From Duganella sp. CF458 (lineage in GTDB: Bacteria; Pseudomonadota; Gammaproteobacteria; Burkholderiales; Burkholderiaceae_D), in contig NZ_FOOF01000017.1 in NCBI RefSeq assembly GCF_900113115.1, positions 91,488 to 155,487 on the forward strand: 64,000 bases of DNA, read 5' to 3'. Positions within the stretch are counted from its first letter, which is position 1, and every line of letters begins with the position of its first letter. The position numbers and the translations under genes are program-made. A model generated the notes under the pieces. The model had not been told where the DNA came from. It made no database searches and saw only the letters and a program-made list of their open reading frames with translations. Positions 42,570-51,047 of this stretch are shown here, one piece after another.

Positions 42570-42968
42570 ATGCAAAAATTCCTGACCCTGCTGTTCCTCA
42601 GCGACACCCACGCACGCTGGCGCTTCTGGGGCGCCATCACCCTCTTCGTACTGAACTGCATCATCGGCTCGATCCCCGGCGCGCGCGCCGAGGCGGCGCA
42701 ATACGCCAGCGGCCTGGTGCTGCACAGCTTCGGCTATTCGGTGCTGACCTTCATGCTGTTCACCGGCTGCAAAGGCGAGCCGGCGCAACGCGCACTCAAA
42801 GCCGTGTTCGGCATCGCCATCATGGGCGCCATCGATGAGATCGTTCAATCCTTCTTCCCCTACCGCCACGGCTCGGTCGACGACTGGCTGGTCGACATGG
42901 CTGCCGCGATCATTGCGTCGACCCTGATGTGGGCCTTGTGGAGCTTGCGCAAGCATCCCGCTGCTTGA
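42570..42968 (+). CDS. VanZ-family membrane protein
   Basis: This 132-residue protein has about four TM segments with the VanZ-like arrangement: ARWRFWGAITLFVLNCIIGS, LHSFGYSVLTFMLFTG, and AIMGAIDEIVQSFFPYRHGS then VDDWLVDMAAAIIASTL. The E-x(2)-Q-x(2)-F-P-x-R and DWLVD motifs are typical. VanZ-like proteins are widespread in bacteria without glycopeptide resistance, so no resistance is implied. Confidence 0.85.
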   Translation: MQKFLTLLFLSDTHARWRFWGAITLFVLNCIIGSIPGARAEAAQYASGLVLHSFGYSVLTFMLFTGCKGEPAQRALKAVFGIAIMGAIDEIVQSFFPYRHGSVDDWLVDMAAAIIASTLMWALWSLRKHPAA

Positions 42969-43044
42969 CGTGCGTCGGCGGTTAACGGAACGGCGTACAC
43001 TTCCCCGGCGCGCAGACCTTACGTGGGCTTCTTATGGAGGATGT

Positions 43045-43377
43045 ATGAAACTTTCCGTAATCATGCTGGTGAGCTTGGCCCTGGCGGGCTGCGCCCATGA
43101 CAGCAGCAAGAAAACCGCCGGCATGGATGAAGGCAGCAGCGCCTCGATTGCCGCCAATTGGGATGGCGTGGTGCAGTCGATCGATCCGGCAGGCGCCATG
43201 TCGGCCGGCGGTGCGGTTGGCGCCGCAGCGGCCGGCAGCGGCAGCGGTTACCGCGTCACCGTGAAAAAGGCGGACGGCTCGATCGAGACCGTGAATGTGG
43301 ACAGCATGCCCAGCTATCGGGTGGGCGACAACGTCCGCTATTCGAGCGGCATGCTGAGCACCAGCCCGAAATACTAA
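43045..43377 (+). CDS. Small lipoprotein (110 aa)
   Basis: This small protein has a lipobox (IMLVSLALAGCAHDSSKK, acylated at Cys18), preceded by GGAGG before the ATG. After a Gly/Ala-rich stretch (GGAVGAAAAGSGSGYRVTVK) it has an OB-like or SH3-like strand pattern (ADGSIETVNVDSMPSYRVGD, NVRYSSGMLSTSPKY). Similar glycine-zipper outer membrane lipoproteins exist in the lineage, function unknown. It overlaps the convergent TraB/GumN gene end by four bases. Confidence 0.8.
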   Translation: MKLSVIMLVSLALAGCAHDSSKKTAGMDEGSSASIAANWDGVVQSIDPAGAMSAGGAVGAAAAGSGSGYRVTVKKADGSIETVNVDSMPSYRVGDNVRYSSGMLSTSPKY

Positions 43378-44315
43378 TACACCTTTTCGACCTGGTAGCC
43401 GTGCTGGCGCAACAGGGCCGGCACGCCTTTGTCGCCGACCAGGTGCAACAGGCCGATGCCGATGAAAGCATCGCCCTTGCGCATGATCGCTTCAATATTG
43501 GCTGCCATTTCAGGATTGCGCTTGCCCAGCAAAGTGCGGTCCATGAAGCGGGCGGACACCGAGTCGCCCGTGGTCAATTCATGCGTTAGCGCGGAGATGC
43601 GCGACGCATCCGCCGCCCCCCATGCTTCCACCAGGCCAGCCGATTTGCGCAGCGCCGCGCCGCTGTCGATATCGGCGATATTCTCCAGCAAGTAAGCTTC
43701 CTGTTGCGCGTCGCTCAGCGAGCCGAACAGGCCAAGCTGGTAATCGGCAGTCTCCAGTTCCTGCAAGGGCTTCTTCTGCTGCGTAGCGTTGTTCAGCAAA
43801 TAGCCTTCCACGCCGAGGCCGCGGTTGAAGCCGCTCTTTTCGATCTCCTGCCCCACCAGGATATTCGCCACCACCCATGGGCGGTAATGCTCGACGCTGG
43901 ACAGCGGCAGCTTGACCTTGTCCAGCGCTACCTGCAATTTGGCCAGGGCGGCCGGCGACAAGTGCTGGCGGATGGTTTGCCCGGCCGGGTATTGGCCATG
44001 GCGTTCCAGCGCGCGGTAGTACGGTGCACTGGCGCGCACGTCGAGTTCCAGCACCAGCGAGCTGGACTTGGCCAGCGCGGCGGTGACTTCAGGCTCGAGC
44101 GGGAAGAAATCCTGCTTGCCCACGTGGATGGTGCCGAACAGGTAAGAGGTTTTGCCTTCGTGATGCACGCGGTACAGCGTGCCGCGGCGCGGCACGTCGT
44201 TGACCTGGATGGCATCGGCGGGCGCGGCGGCATGCGCCGGCGGGATACTCATATCCATGGTGTGTGCCGACAGGGAAAATGACAATGCAGTCAGGAAGAC
44301 AAGCTTGCGAAACAT
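43374..44315 (-). CDS. TraB/GumN-family secreted protein
   Basis: This 313-residue protein has a signal peptide (MFRKLVFLTALSFSLSAHTM region) and the TraB/GumN catalytic-like pattern: YLFGTIHVGKQDFFPL, with GxxH, followed by LVLELDVRA and the late GDAFIGIGLLHLVGDKGVPA with second His. The family has been proposed to be a metal-dependent protease/haem-binding group. It acts in the periplasm; the substrate is not known. Confidence 0.9.
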   Translation of the reverse strand: MFRKLVFLTALSFSLSAHTMDMSIPPAHAAAPADAIQVNDVPRRGTLYRVHHEGKTSYLFGTIHVGKQDFFPLEPEVTAALAKSSSLVLELDVRASAPYYRALERHGQYPAGQTIRQHLSPAALAKLQVALDKVKLPLSSVEHYRPWVVANILVGQEIEKSGFNRGLGVEGYLLNNATQQKKPLQELETADYQLGLFGSLSDAQQEAYLLENIADIDSGAALRKSAGLVEAWGAADASRISALTHELTTGDSVSARFMDRTLLGKRNPEMAANIEAIMRKGDAFIGIGLLHLVGDKGVPALLRQHGYQVEKVY

Positions 44316-44447
44316 GGCATCTTTTCATGGGATGCCTGTGGCGCAGCCAGGCATGGGCTGTAGGCTTCCGGTGCGAAAGCCTTGTTGCCCATGGTAATGT
44401 CATTTACTGCCGTATGGCAATACTCGTTTCGCCAACAATGTCGACAA

Positions 44448-45944
44448 TTACTTCGCCAGTTCCACTAAAACGGCCGTGTACATTTCCAGATTGAGAAGTA
44501 ATTGTTTCTCCGTTATGAATTCATGCTCGGAGTGGCCGGTGTAGACCTTGCCCGGCATGGTCGGGCCGAAACTCACCGCACGCGGGAACAGGCGCGAATT
44601 GGTGCCGCCGCCAATCGAGATCGGTTGCGGATCCTTGATGCCGGTGTAGTGGGAAAACACCTTCATCAGGGTCGGCAATTGCGGCGCTTTGTCCTGCACC
44701 CACGGCTCGCCAATCTGTGCGGCCAGGGTGGCGCGCGGCTGGTTCCCGGCCTTCCAGGCGTCGAACGCCTCGTTGATTTCGGACGTCAGCTGGGCTGTTG
44801 TTTTTCCGCGCGGACGGCGCAGGTTGATGCCCAATACCAAGCCGTTGTCGGTGTCCTTCAAGGTGGTTGGCGAGACCGTCATCGGCCCCATGAAGTCATC
44901 GCTGTAGGCAATCTTGCCGAACTTCTCACCTTGCAGTCCGGTGCCGATCATGTCGTTGACGAAGTCGATCATCATGCCGGCCTGGCTGGCGCCCCAGTGC
45001 TGCACATCCAGCGCATCGGCCAGCATGGCAATGGCGTTCACGCCATCCTCCGGTTTCGAGGAGTGCGCGGCCAGGCCCTTGGCGGTGACGGTCAGCCGTG
45101 TGCCCTGCCAAGCGTAGCGGTAGCTCACGCCCTTCTGCTGCGCGGCACGGGTCCGGATCGCCGTTTCCAGCGCGGCATCGGCATTGTCGATCAGCACGCG
45201 CGCATCTTCCGGGATCTGGCTGTCGAAGAAACCGCCGGTGAAGCTGGTCACCAGCGGCCCGCTGCCCGGTGCCGACGCCATGTTCGGCAAGGTCACGCGC
45301 ACACCGCCCCAGCCCTTCTCGGCCGTCACCGCGGGATACTCGGCGTCGATGGTGATATTGGTTTGCGGCGGGGTATGGGTCTTGAGGAAGGCTTCCAGCG
45401 GCGCCCAGTCCGATTCCTCGGCCATGTAGATATACAGTTCGATGCGCTTTTTCAGCGGCACCTTGCGGTCCTTGATGGCCTTCATCGCGTACATGGCGGT
45501 GGCAATCGGTCCTTTGTCGTCCTCGGTGCCGCGCCCCAGCAGCAGGCCCGGTTCGCTGGTGCGGTCAAGCTTGAACGGCGACTGCTTCCACTTGCTGGGG
45601 TCGACCGGCTGCACGTCGCCGTGAGTGATCACGCCGACTCGTTCCTTGCCTTCGCCCAGGCCGATCACCATGATGTAGCCATGGTCCGCAAAGTCCAGCC
45701 CCAGGCGCGACGCTTCCTGCTTGATGAAGCGCTTGAAACCTATGTGTTGCGGATTCTTTTCGAACGGCACCTTGGGGTCGGCCACGGTATTGAAGCTGAC
45801 CATGCTGGCCAGGCTGTCGATCACCTTTTCGCCGTAGGCCTGGCGGGCGTAGCGCGCTGCCGCGGTGGCATCGGCATGGAGGGGCGTTGCGGCATGGGCC
45901 GTGGCAAAGGCCAGCGCGGTGGCTAGTGCGAGTCTCTTGATCAT
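44448..45944 (-). CDS. M20-family dipeptidase, secreted
   Basis: This is a 498-residue metallopeptidase with a signal peptide (ALATALAFATAHAATPLHAD). The zinc-binding landmarks are VGVITHGDVQPVD (H, D), LGRGTEDDKGPIATAMYA (D), and YMAEESDWAPLEAFL (E-E pair); a later HSSKPEDGVNAI is in the dimerisation/lid part. It resembles secreted Xaa-His / PepV-like dipeptidases. It starts four bases after the upstream solute-binding gene, so the two are co-transcribed, suggesting peptide or amino-acid scavenging. Confidence 0.9.
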   Translation of the reverse strand: MIKRLALATALAFATAHAATPLHADATAAARYARQAYGEKVIDSLASMVSFNTVADPKVPFEKNPQHIGFKRFIKQEASRLGLDFADHGYIMVIGLGEGKERVGVITHGDVQPVDPSKWKQSPFKLDRTSEPGLLLGRGTEDDKGPIATAMYAMKAIKDRKVPLKKRIELYIYMAEESDWAPLEAFLKTHTPPQTNITIDAEYPAVTAEKGWGGVRVTLPNMASAPGSGPLVTSFTGGFFDSQIPEDARVLIDNADAALETAIRTRAAQQKGVSYRYAWQGTRLTVTAKGLAAHSSKPEDGVNAIAMLADALDVQHWGASQAGMMIDFVNDMIGTGLQGEKFGKIAYSDDFMGPMTVSPTTLKDTDNGLVLGINLRRPRGKTTAQLTSEINEAFDAWKAGNQPRATLAAQIGEPWVQDKAPQLPTLMKVFSHYTGIKDPQPISIGGGTNSRLFPRAVSFGPTMPGKVYTGHSEHEFITEKQLLLNLEMYTAVLVELAK

Positions 45945-45948
45945 TATG

Positions 45949-46662
45949 CTATTGGTAGTTGGACAGGATTCTGTTGATGGCGCCTTCGCGCACCAACTGG
46001 GTGATGGCGGCATCGACATCCGCCAGGGCCACGCGGCCCTTTTCCGAAACGGCGCAGCGCGTGTTGTAGCTGCGCACTACCAGCGGCTCGTGGACGTTGA
46101 CCTTTTCGCCCTTGTGCAACTGGTAGTCGTAAAACGATTTGATGGTGGCGACGTGGCGCAGCCGGCCGGCCGCAAGCTTGCGCAGGTTGGCCAGGTTGGA
46201 GTGCGCGTCGGCGCGCACAAAGCCGGTGCCCATGACCTTTTCCATTTCGGGATACTGGAATCCCAGCACGGTGCCGATCGGCTGGCCCCACAGGTCGAGC
46301 AGGCTTTGCGGTTGCGCCACTGTCAGCGAGGTGATCACGGTTTCGGTCTGCGGCATGAAGGCTTGCGTCCAGCCGAAGCGTCCCGGCAGCCATTCGGGCA
46401 GGTACATGCACAGCACGTCGCCCTGCCCTGCCTGGAGCGCCATCGCGATGCGCTTGCGCGGCATCGACATGGTCACCGCCGTGCGGCCCATTTTTTGCGC
46501 CAGCGCCTCGGCCAGGTCTTTGTGGATGCCGCCCACGACTTCTCCGCTGCGGATATCGGCCATCGGCATTTCGGTGCCGGTATCGACCAGCATGACCACT
46601 TTGTCGGCGCGTGCCGAACCGGCGGTCAGGAGTGCGAACACGATGGCGGAAATGGCTTTCAT
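45949..46662 (-). CDS. Extracellular solute-binding protein (family 3-like)
   Basis: This 237-residue periplasmic protein has a signal peptide (AIVFALLTAGSARA). The SBP family 3-like layout is MPMADIRSGEVVGGIHKDLA, then GDVLCMYLPEWLPGRFGWTQ, and the C-terminal LADVDAAITQLVREGAINRI. No ABC permease is adjacent; such orphan binding proteins often act as ligand sensors. It is upstream of the M20 peptidase. Confidence 0.85.
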   Translation of the reverse strand: MKAISAIVFALLTAGSARADKVVMLVDTGTEMPMADIRSGEVVGGIHKDLAEALAQKMGRTAVTMSMPRKRIAMALQAGQGDVLCMYLPEWLPGRFGWTQAFMPQTETVITSLTVAQPQSLLDLWGQPIGTVLGFQYPEMEKVMGTGFVRADAHSNLANLRKLAAGRLRHVATIKSFYDYQLHKGEKVNVHEPLVVRSYNTRCAVSEKGRVALADVDAAITQLVREGAINRILSNYQ

Positions 46663-46717
46663 TTAGAAATATTACCCCACCAGCAGGCTTTTTGTTTCGG
46701 TGCTATCCTCCTGCGCC

Positions 46718-47908
46718 ATGAATCAAGAGCACCGGATCACTCCCGCCATGATCTTGCTGCTGGCTGTTGCCAGCGGCCTGATTGTCGCGAATCTTTATTA
46801 CGCCCAGCCCCTGGTGGGCCCGATCAGCCGGGCCACCGGCATCGATCCCGGCTCCGCCGGCCTGATCGTCACCTTGACGCAGATAGGCTACTGCCTTGGC
46901 CTGGCTTTCATCGTGCCCCTTGGCGACCTGCTGGAAAACCGCCGCCTAACCGTGACGCTGCTGGGTGCGACCTCGCTGGCGCTGCTTGGTGCGGCAATGG
47001 CGGGCAACGCCGCCACCTTCCTTGCCGCGGCCTTCTTCATCGGACTTTGTTCGGCAGCGGCGCAGGTGCTGGTGCCGTTTGCCGCGCACATGTCGGCGCC
47101 GGAACATCGCGGCCAGACCGTCGGCACGGTCATGAGCGGACTGCTGCTGGGGATCATGCTGGCGCGCCCCGTGTCCAGCCTGGTGACCGACGCGCTGGGC
47201 TGGCACGCGATCTTCTATATCTCCACCGCCGCCATCGCGGCACTGGCGGTGGTGCTGCAACTGCGCCTGCCGCAGCGCCGGCCGGAGGGCCGCTACCGCT
47301 ACGGCGAGCTGCTGGCCTCCATGTGGACGCTGCTGCGTACCACGCCGGTGCTGCGCCGCCGCGCCATTTACCAGGCCTGCATGTTCGGCGCCTTCAGCCT
47401 GTTCTGGACCACCGTGCCGCTGGTGCTGGCCAGCCCCGCCTTCAACCTGTCGCAAACCGGCATAGCGATCTTCGCGCTGCTGGGAGTGGCGGGCGCGATT
47501 GCCTCGCCGATCGCCGGCCGCCGCGCCGACCAGGGCAAGAGCCGCTCGACCACCCTGATGGCGCTGCTGGCCGCTGCGGCGGCATTCGGCGCGCCATTGC
47601 TGCTGCATGGCAGCCGCGAATTCACGCTGGTGCTGCTGGTACTGTGCGGTATCGTGCTGGATATGGGCGCTTCGGGCAACCTGGTGGTGGGCCAGCGTGC
47701 CATCTTCGCCCTCGGTGCGGAAATGCGCAGCCGCCTCAACGGCGTGTATATCTCGATCTTCTTCGCCGGTGGCGCCTTCGGCTCATGGCTGGGCGGCTGG
47801 ACCTGGGCCCACTACGGCTGGAACGGCGTGCTGGTGGCTGGCCTGCTGTTCCCGCTGGTGGCGCTGGTGGTGTTCGCGACCGAGCGCCCGCTAAATGCAT
47901 CCGACTAA
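46718..47908 (+). CDS. MFS transporter
   Basis: This is a 396-residue transporter with about 12 TM segments. The first TM region is MILLLAVASGLIVANLYYAQ, the TM2-3 loop GDLLENRRLTVTLLGATS, and the matching motif of the second half GRRADQGKSRSTTLMALL. It belongs with the YnfM/AraJ-type group that exports small molecules or drugs. Its stop overlaps the stop of the convergent DxELS protein gene. Confidence 0.9.
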   Translation: MNQEHRITPAMILLLAVASGLIVANLYYAQPLVGPISRATGIDPGSAGLIVTLTQIGYCLGLAFIVPLGDLLENRRLTVTLLGATSLALLGAAMAGNAATFLAAAFFIGLCSAAAQVLVPFAAHMSAPEHRGQTVGTVMSGLLLGIMLARPVSSLVTDALGWHAIFYISTAAIAALAVVLQLRLPQRRPEGRYRYGELLASMWTLLRTTPVLRRRAIYQACMFGAFSLFWTTVPLVLASPAFNLSQTGIAIFALLGVAGAIASPIAGRRADQGKSRSTTLMALLAAAAAFGAPLLLHGSREFTLVLLVLCGIVLDMGASGNLVVGQRAIFALGAEMRSRLNGVYISIFFAGGAFGSWLGGWTWAHYGWNGVLVAGLLFPLVALVVFATERPLNASD

Positions 47909-48366
47909 TGCGCCCACATCCGGAACTCACCCTGCATCTGCAAGTTGCCGTTGATGTTGACGCTGCCAAGGTTGCCGGTGACCGCAGCATTGGGATCGTT
48001 CTGCACGCTCATTGATTCAAAACCGAAGTTTGTGTAACGCATTTGCGACGGCAGCGTGATGGCGATGTAGTCGCCGTTGCCGTCCGGACGTGCCTGCACA
48101 TTGAGGCCGATGGCAAACATGTCGACCGTGCCGCGCACATTGCGCAGCACGATGTAGCGCGGCTGGCCGCCGTCGTGGAAACCCAGCAACAGGCGGCTGT
48201 CGGTAACGGCGCCCACCAGGGTCGGATCGTTCACCACCACGTGGGCGGCAAAGCTGATGCCGTCGCGGGCGTTCACGCCGGACAGTTCGCTGTCGTCGAG
48301 CGGCTGGGGCGGCGCGGCCTGCAGCAAGGCCGGAACCAACAGCAATAGCGCGGCAAATCTGGTCAT
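47905..48366 (-). CDS. Secreted DxELS-motif protein, 4th of operon (153 aa)
   Basis: A signal peptide (MTRFAALLLLVPALLQA) is followed immediately by the operon's shared motif PLDDSELSGVNARDGISFAA. The rest is beta-rich (RYIVLRNVRGTVDMFAIGLN, SMRYTNFGFESMSVQ-type strands) and ends GNLQMQGEFRMWAH; the final WAH matches the end of the protein at 50082. Its ATG overlaps the preceding stop by four bases. I infer a common export and processing path with its paralogues; the function is not known. Confidence 0.78.
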   Translation of the reverse strand: MTRFAALLLLVPALLQAAPPQPLDDSELSGVNARDGISFAAHVVVNDPTLVGAVTDSRLLLGFHDGGQPRYIVLRNVRGTVDMFAIGLNVQARPDGNGDYIAITLPSQMRYTNFGFESMSVQNDPNAAVTGNLGSVNINGNLQMQGEFRMWAH

Positions 48367-49247
48367 TGGCGGAATTTGATATCGAGGTAGTTGATCTGGA
48401 TATTGCCGATACGGGAAGAGCCCAGGTCGACATTGCCGCTGGGCGCCGTAAAGCTGATCTTGCCGATCTCGATGCCGCCGCTGGCCGCCTGGCCGGTGCC
48501 GTACTGCGCGTCCGGCGCGCCGATGCCGATGTGCAGGCGCGGGCCGTTTTCGTCGGCCAGTGCATTGACCAACGCCGGCTGGCGCGCGACATCGGCAATC
48601 ACCCAGGGCTGGCCGGTGAAGTTGCCGTTGTCGTCGGTGGCGCCGATACGGATGTTATCGAGCCCCATCTGGCCGACCGTATTGGTGCGGCCGTTCGGGC
48701 GCAGCGCCCATTGGCCTATCTCCATGCGCAGCGCTACACCGAAGGCCAGGCCATCCTGCGTGCGCGGCGTGGAGAATTGCCATCCGCCGCCGTACAGGGC
48801 CAGGTCGCTCACGACGATCGCGCCGCCATAGCGCTCGATGCCGTCCGCGTTGACCCCGAAGTCATGGGCGAGCTGCCATTTCTGCTCGCCGTTGGCGTTT
48901 TGCGGCAGGTTGAACTGGGCGACGTCGGCCAGGCCGTTATTGCTGCGCACAATGTCGAAGCGGTAGGGATCGGAAAAAGGTGTCGCGCTGTCGCTGCGCG
49001 ACGCGCTGGGGTTGCCGGCCCAGATGCTGGCACCGTCCGGGCGCGTGTAAGTCACGCGCAGGTCGCCATTCATCGAGAAGCCGTTCAGGTCGAAGCTGAC
49101 GCCGTCGCGCCCCCGCACATCAGACAGCGCGCTGTCGTTCAGCGGGCGCAGGCCATCGGCATGGGCCAGCTCCGGCACCAGCGCCGGCACCAACACCGGC
49201 GCCAGCGCGATGCACGCGGACAGCAGTGAGCGGCGTGCGCGCGGCAT
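48363..49247 (-). CDS. Secreted DxELS-motif protein, 3rd of operon (294 aa)
   Basis: A signal peptide (ACIALAPVLVPALVPELAHA) is followed by the motif RPLNDSALSDVRGRDGVSFD. The 250-residue remainder is predicted beta-rich with repeated aromatic/Gly/Asp pattern (WQFSTPRTQDGLAFGVALRM), and ends RIGNIQINYLDIKFRQ. Start at 49247 (MPRARRS) is chosen; a longer frame is antisense-like and lacks the signal. Overlaps the next gene by four bases and the previous by one. Confidence 0.78.
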   Translation of the reverse strand: MPRARRSLLSACIALAPVLVPALVPELAHADGLRPLNDSALSDVRGRDGVSFDLNGFSMNGDLRVTYTRPDGASIWAGNPSASRSDSATPFSDPYRFDIVRSNNGLADVAQFNLPQNANGEQKWQLAHDFGVNADGIERYGGAIVVSDLALYGGGWQFSTPRTQDGLAFGVALRMEIGQWALRPNGRTNTVGQMGLDNIRIGATDDNGNFTGQPWVIADVARQPALVNALADENGPRLHIGIGAPDAQYGTGQAASGGIEIGKISFTAPSGNVDLGSSRIGNIQINYLDIKFRQ

Positions 49248-50038
49248 CAGCGTCCCGCAGCCGAAACAGGCGCGGCCAGCGTGACCGCCGGCGCCACGGG
49301 CGCGGCGATCGCCGCCGGCGGCAGCGCGGTCAGCGACACCAGCTTGTCGCGCCAATTGAGCCAGACGCCCGACTGCGCCGCATCGGGCAACTGCGTGGTG
49401 CCGCTGGGCGCCTGGAACTGCACGCCCGATTTCAGCACGGAGATCCAGAAATCGCGGCTCGGCCCGGAGGCGTCGCCGGCGCGCACCCCGACCAGGGAGC
49501 TGGCGCCATCCCAGCGCTTGCCGCCACCGGCATCGGTATGCGAATCGATGGCGCTTGGCTGGCCGTTGGTGTCCACTCCGCTGACCAGCAGCGAACCTGA
49601 GAGACCGTTCACCTTCAGGCCCACATCGCCCTTGATGCTGTCGAAGCCCATGCGCATGCCCACCACTTCGCGCGGCGCGCCGGCATCGCCGGTGTTGCGG
49701 TACACGACTTCGAAATACGGATTGGTGATCGAGACTTTACTGCCGTTCTGCCCGAACTGCAGCGAAGGCATGTCGATATCGGCGCCGGTCCCTTCACGCG
49801 AAGGAAAGCGGTAATCGCCCAGCCGGATGTGACGCAGGCTGGCATTCAATTCGACGTCCGCATCGAGCGCGATGCGCGTGAAATCGAAGCCGCCAAGCGT
49901 GCTGTTGCTCACTGCCAGCAAACCCTGCCCGCGTGCGCGCGACAAATCGTCGTCGCTCATGGGCCGCAGTTGCGCAGAAGCCGGTGCGCAGAAAAAGGCG
50001 GCCGCGAGGGCGGCCGCAAAGAGACGGGATTCCATCAT
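49247..50038 (-). CDS. Secreted DxELS-motif protein, 2nd of operon (263 aa)
   Basis: A signal peptide (LFAAALAAAFFCAPASAQ) is followed by a degenerate version of the motif, RPMSDDDLSRARGQGLLAVS. The body is beta-rich (FDFTRIALDADVELNASLRH, YFEVVYRNTGDAGAPREV) and Ala-rich at the C-terminus. The start is one of two adjacent ATGs (50038 or 50035). Coupled by a one-base overlap to the next gene. Confidence 0.76.
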   Translation of the reverse strand: MMESRLFAAALAAAFFCAPASAQLRPMSDDDLSRARGQGLLAVSNSTLGGFDFTRIALDADVELNASLRHIRLGDYRFPSREGTGADIDMPSLQFGQNGSKVSITNPYFEVVYRNTGDAGAPREVVGMRMGFDSIKGDVGLKVNGLSGSLLVSGVDTNGQPSAIDSHTDAGGGKRWDGASSLVGVRAGDASGPSRDFWISVLKSGVQFQAPSGTTQLPDAAQSGVWLNWRDKLVSLTALPPAAIAAPVAPAVTLAAPVSAAGR

Positions 50039-50081
50039 CAGGACATTCGCAGAGCGGCCGCTCCCACGGCCGCATCGGCGA

Positions 50082-50594
50082 TCAGTGTGCCCAGATCCAC
50101 ACTTGGGTGCCACGCAGGTCGAGCTGGTTCATGGCCATCGAACCGTAGGAAGCATTGCTGCCGCCCATCTTGATTGCGTCAACGGAGATGTTCAGCAGTT
50201 TGCCTGCTGCCACTTGCACGTCGGCCGGGATCGCGATCTGCACCACGTCGCCGCCGGTAGCCGGGTTGTAGAAGGTGCCTGGGTTGGTCACGCCGGCAGC
50301 GCCGGCAGCCTGCAGGAAGGAGTTGCGCGACAGGATGTCGATGGTTGCAGCGATCAGGCCGTTGACCTTGATGCCGTTGAAGCTCACCGAACCGCCGCCC
50401 AGGCCGTTGGCATCCAGAGCGTCGGTGTCGGTGTAGACGAAGGATTCGACTTTGACGTTCAGGTTGGCGCCGATCGACACGCCGTCCTGGCCGGTAACGG
50501 CGCTCAGTTCTGCGTCTTTGATCGGGGTCATTGCGGATGCCGACAGGGCCAGGGTGGACAGGGCGATTGCTACAGCGGTGGTAATGCGTTTCAT
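50082..50594 (-). CDS. Secreted DxELS-motif protein, 1st of operon (170 aa)
   Basis: A signal peptide (MKRITTAVAIALSTLALSA) precedes the most regular copy of the motif, PIKDAELSAVTGQDGVSIGA. The body has beta-type strands (VESFVYTDTDALDANGLGGG, VSFNGIKVNGLIAATIDI) and ends LDLRGTQVWIWAH. The motif resembles a double-glycine (LSxxELxxVxG-) leader as used by C39 peptidases, and a C39 peptidase is encoded divergently across the spacer. It is likely the major exported protein, being first and having a strong leader region. Confidence 0.82.
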   Translation of the reverse strand: MKRITTAVAIALSTLALSASAMTPIKDAELSAVTGQDGVSIGANLNVKVESFVYTDTDALDANGLGGGSVSFNGIKVNGLIAATIDILSRNSFLQAAGAAGVTNPGTFYNPATGGDVVQIAIPADVQVAAGKLLNISVDAIKMGGSNASYGSMAMNQLDLRGTQVWIWAH

Positions 50595-50697
50595 ATCGTT
50601 GATCTCCGTTCGAATAAGAATTTTCTGTGGGTGCTGCTCCTGTATGCCTCCTTGCCGGTCGCGGGCCTGGTGGGCCCGGTGCGGCGAGGCACCGTCT

Positions 50698-50716
50698 TAA
50701 TATTGTCGCAATATTA
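50698..50716. promoter_or_regulatory. AT-rich palindrome TAATATTG-TCG-CAATATTA
   Basis: A perfect 8-base inverted repeat with 3-base centre, in an AT-rich stretch of an otherwise GC-rich spacer, lies about 110 bases upstream of the secreted-protein operon. It is a candidate operator or part of its promoter. The whole spacer 50595-51040 is 446 bases; besides this and the palindrome at 50938 I see no other clear element. Confidence 0.4.
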
Positions 50717-50937
50717 ATTAAATTTATGATAGGTGGCGCCGCCGGACAGGGTCTAGCGTTTCACACTGACCGCACAGGCCAAACGCTTGGCCTGGCGAGC
50801 CACCCAGAGGAAGAGCGCTGTTGTGCGCATGTTGCCTGCATTAGCATAAGTTTTCGTGTGCGAAGTAGAGGTGTGCATCTAATTTTTATGCATCGTGCAA
50901 GCCGCGAAACGTGCGTAAATAAATAACAAAAGAGCAA

Positions 50938-50953
50938 GGACGAACGTTCGTCC
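50938..50953. promoter_or_regulatory. Perfect palindrome GGACGAACGTTCGTCC
   Basis: A 16-base perfect inverted repeat lies about 90-100 bases upstream of the C39 peptidase ATG. Its length and symmetry suit a dimeric repressor (TetR-like sites are similar) acting on the plus-strand operon. The AraC protein at 54999 binds direct, not inverted, repeats as a rule, so it is less likely the reader. Confidence 0.42.
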
Positions 50954-50972
50954 AAAACAGAATGGAGACGCC

Positions 50973-51047
50973 ATGGGTGCAGGATTCGACGCGCGCGCGA
51001 CGCGCAAGGGCAGCGCTTACCCCAACGATCGGGAGCTGCCATGCTGA
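50973..51047 (+). CDS. 24-codon leader ORF overlapping the C39 peptidase start
   Basis: ATG at 50973 with GGAG seven bases upstream runs for 24 codons (MGAGFDARATRKGSAYPNDR..) and stops at 51045-51047, past the C39 ATG at 51041. If translated it would couple to the peptidase gene. There is no comparative evidence, so it may be fortuitous. Confidence 0.25.
   Translation: MGAGFDARATRKGSAYPNDRELPC

Noticed and set aside
42570..42968. VanZ as sign of glycopeptide resistance
   Set aside because: VanZ-like proteins are common in bacteria without vanHAX genes, none of which are here.
45865..48015. 716-codon open frame overlapping the solute-binding and MFS genes
   Set aside because: It covers two real genes in other frames and shows only Arg/Ala/Gly-rich sequence.
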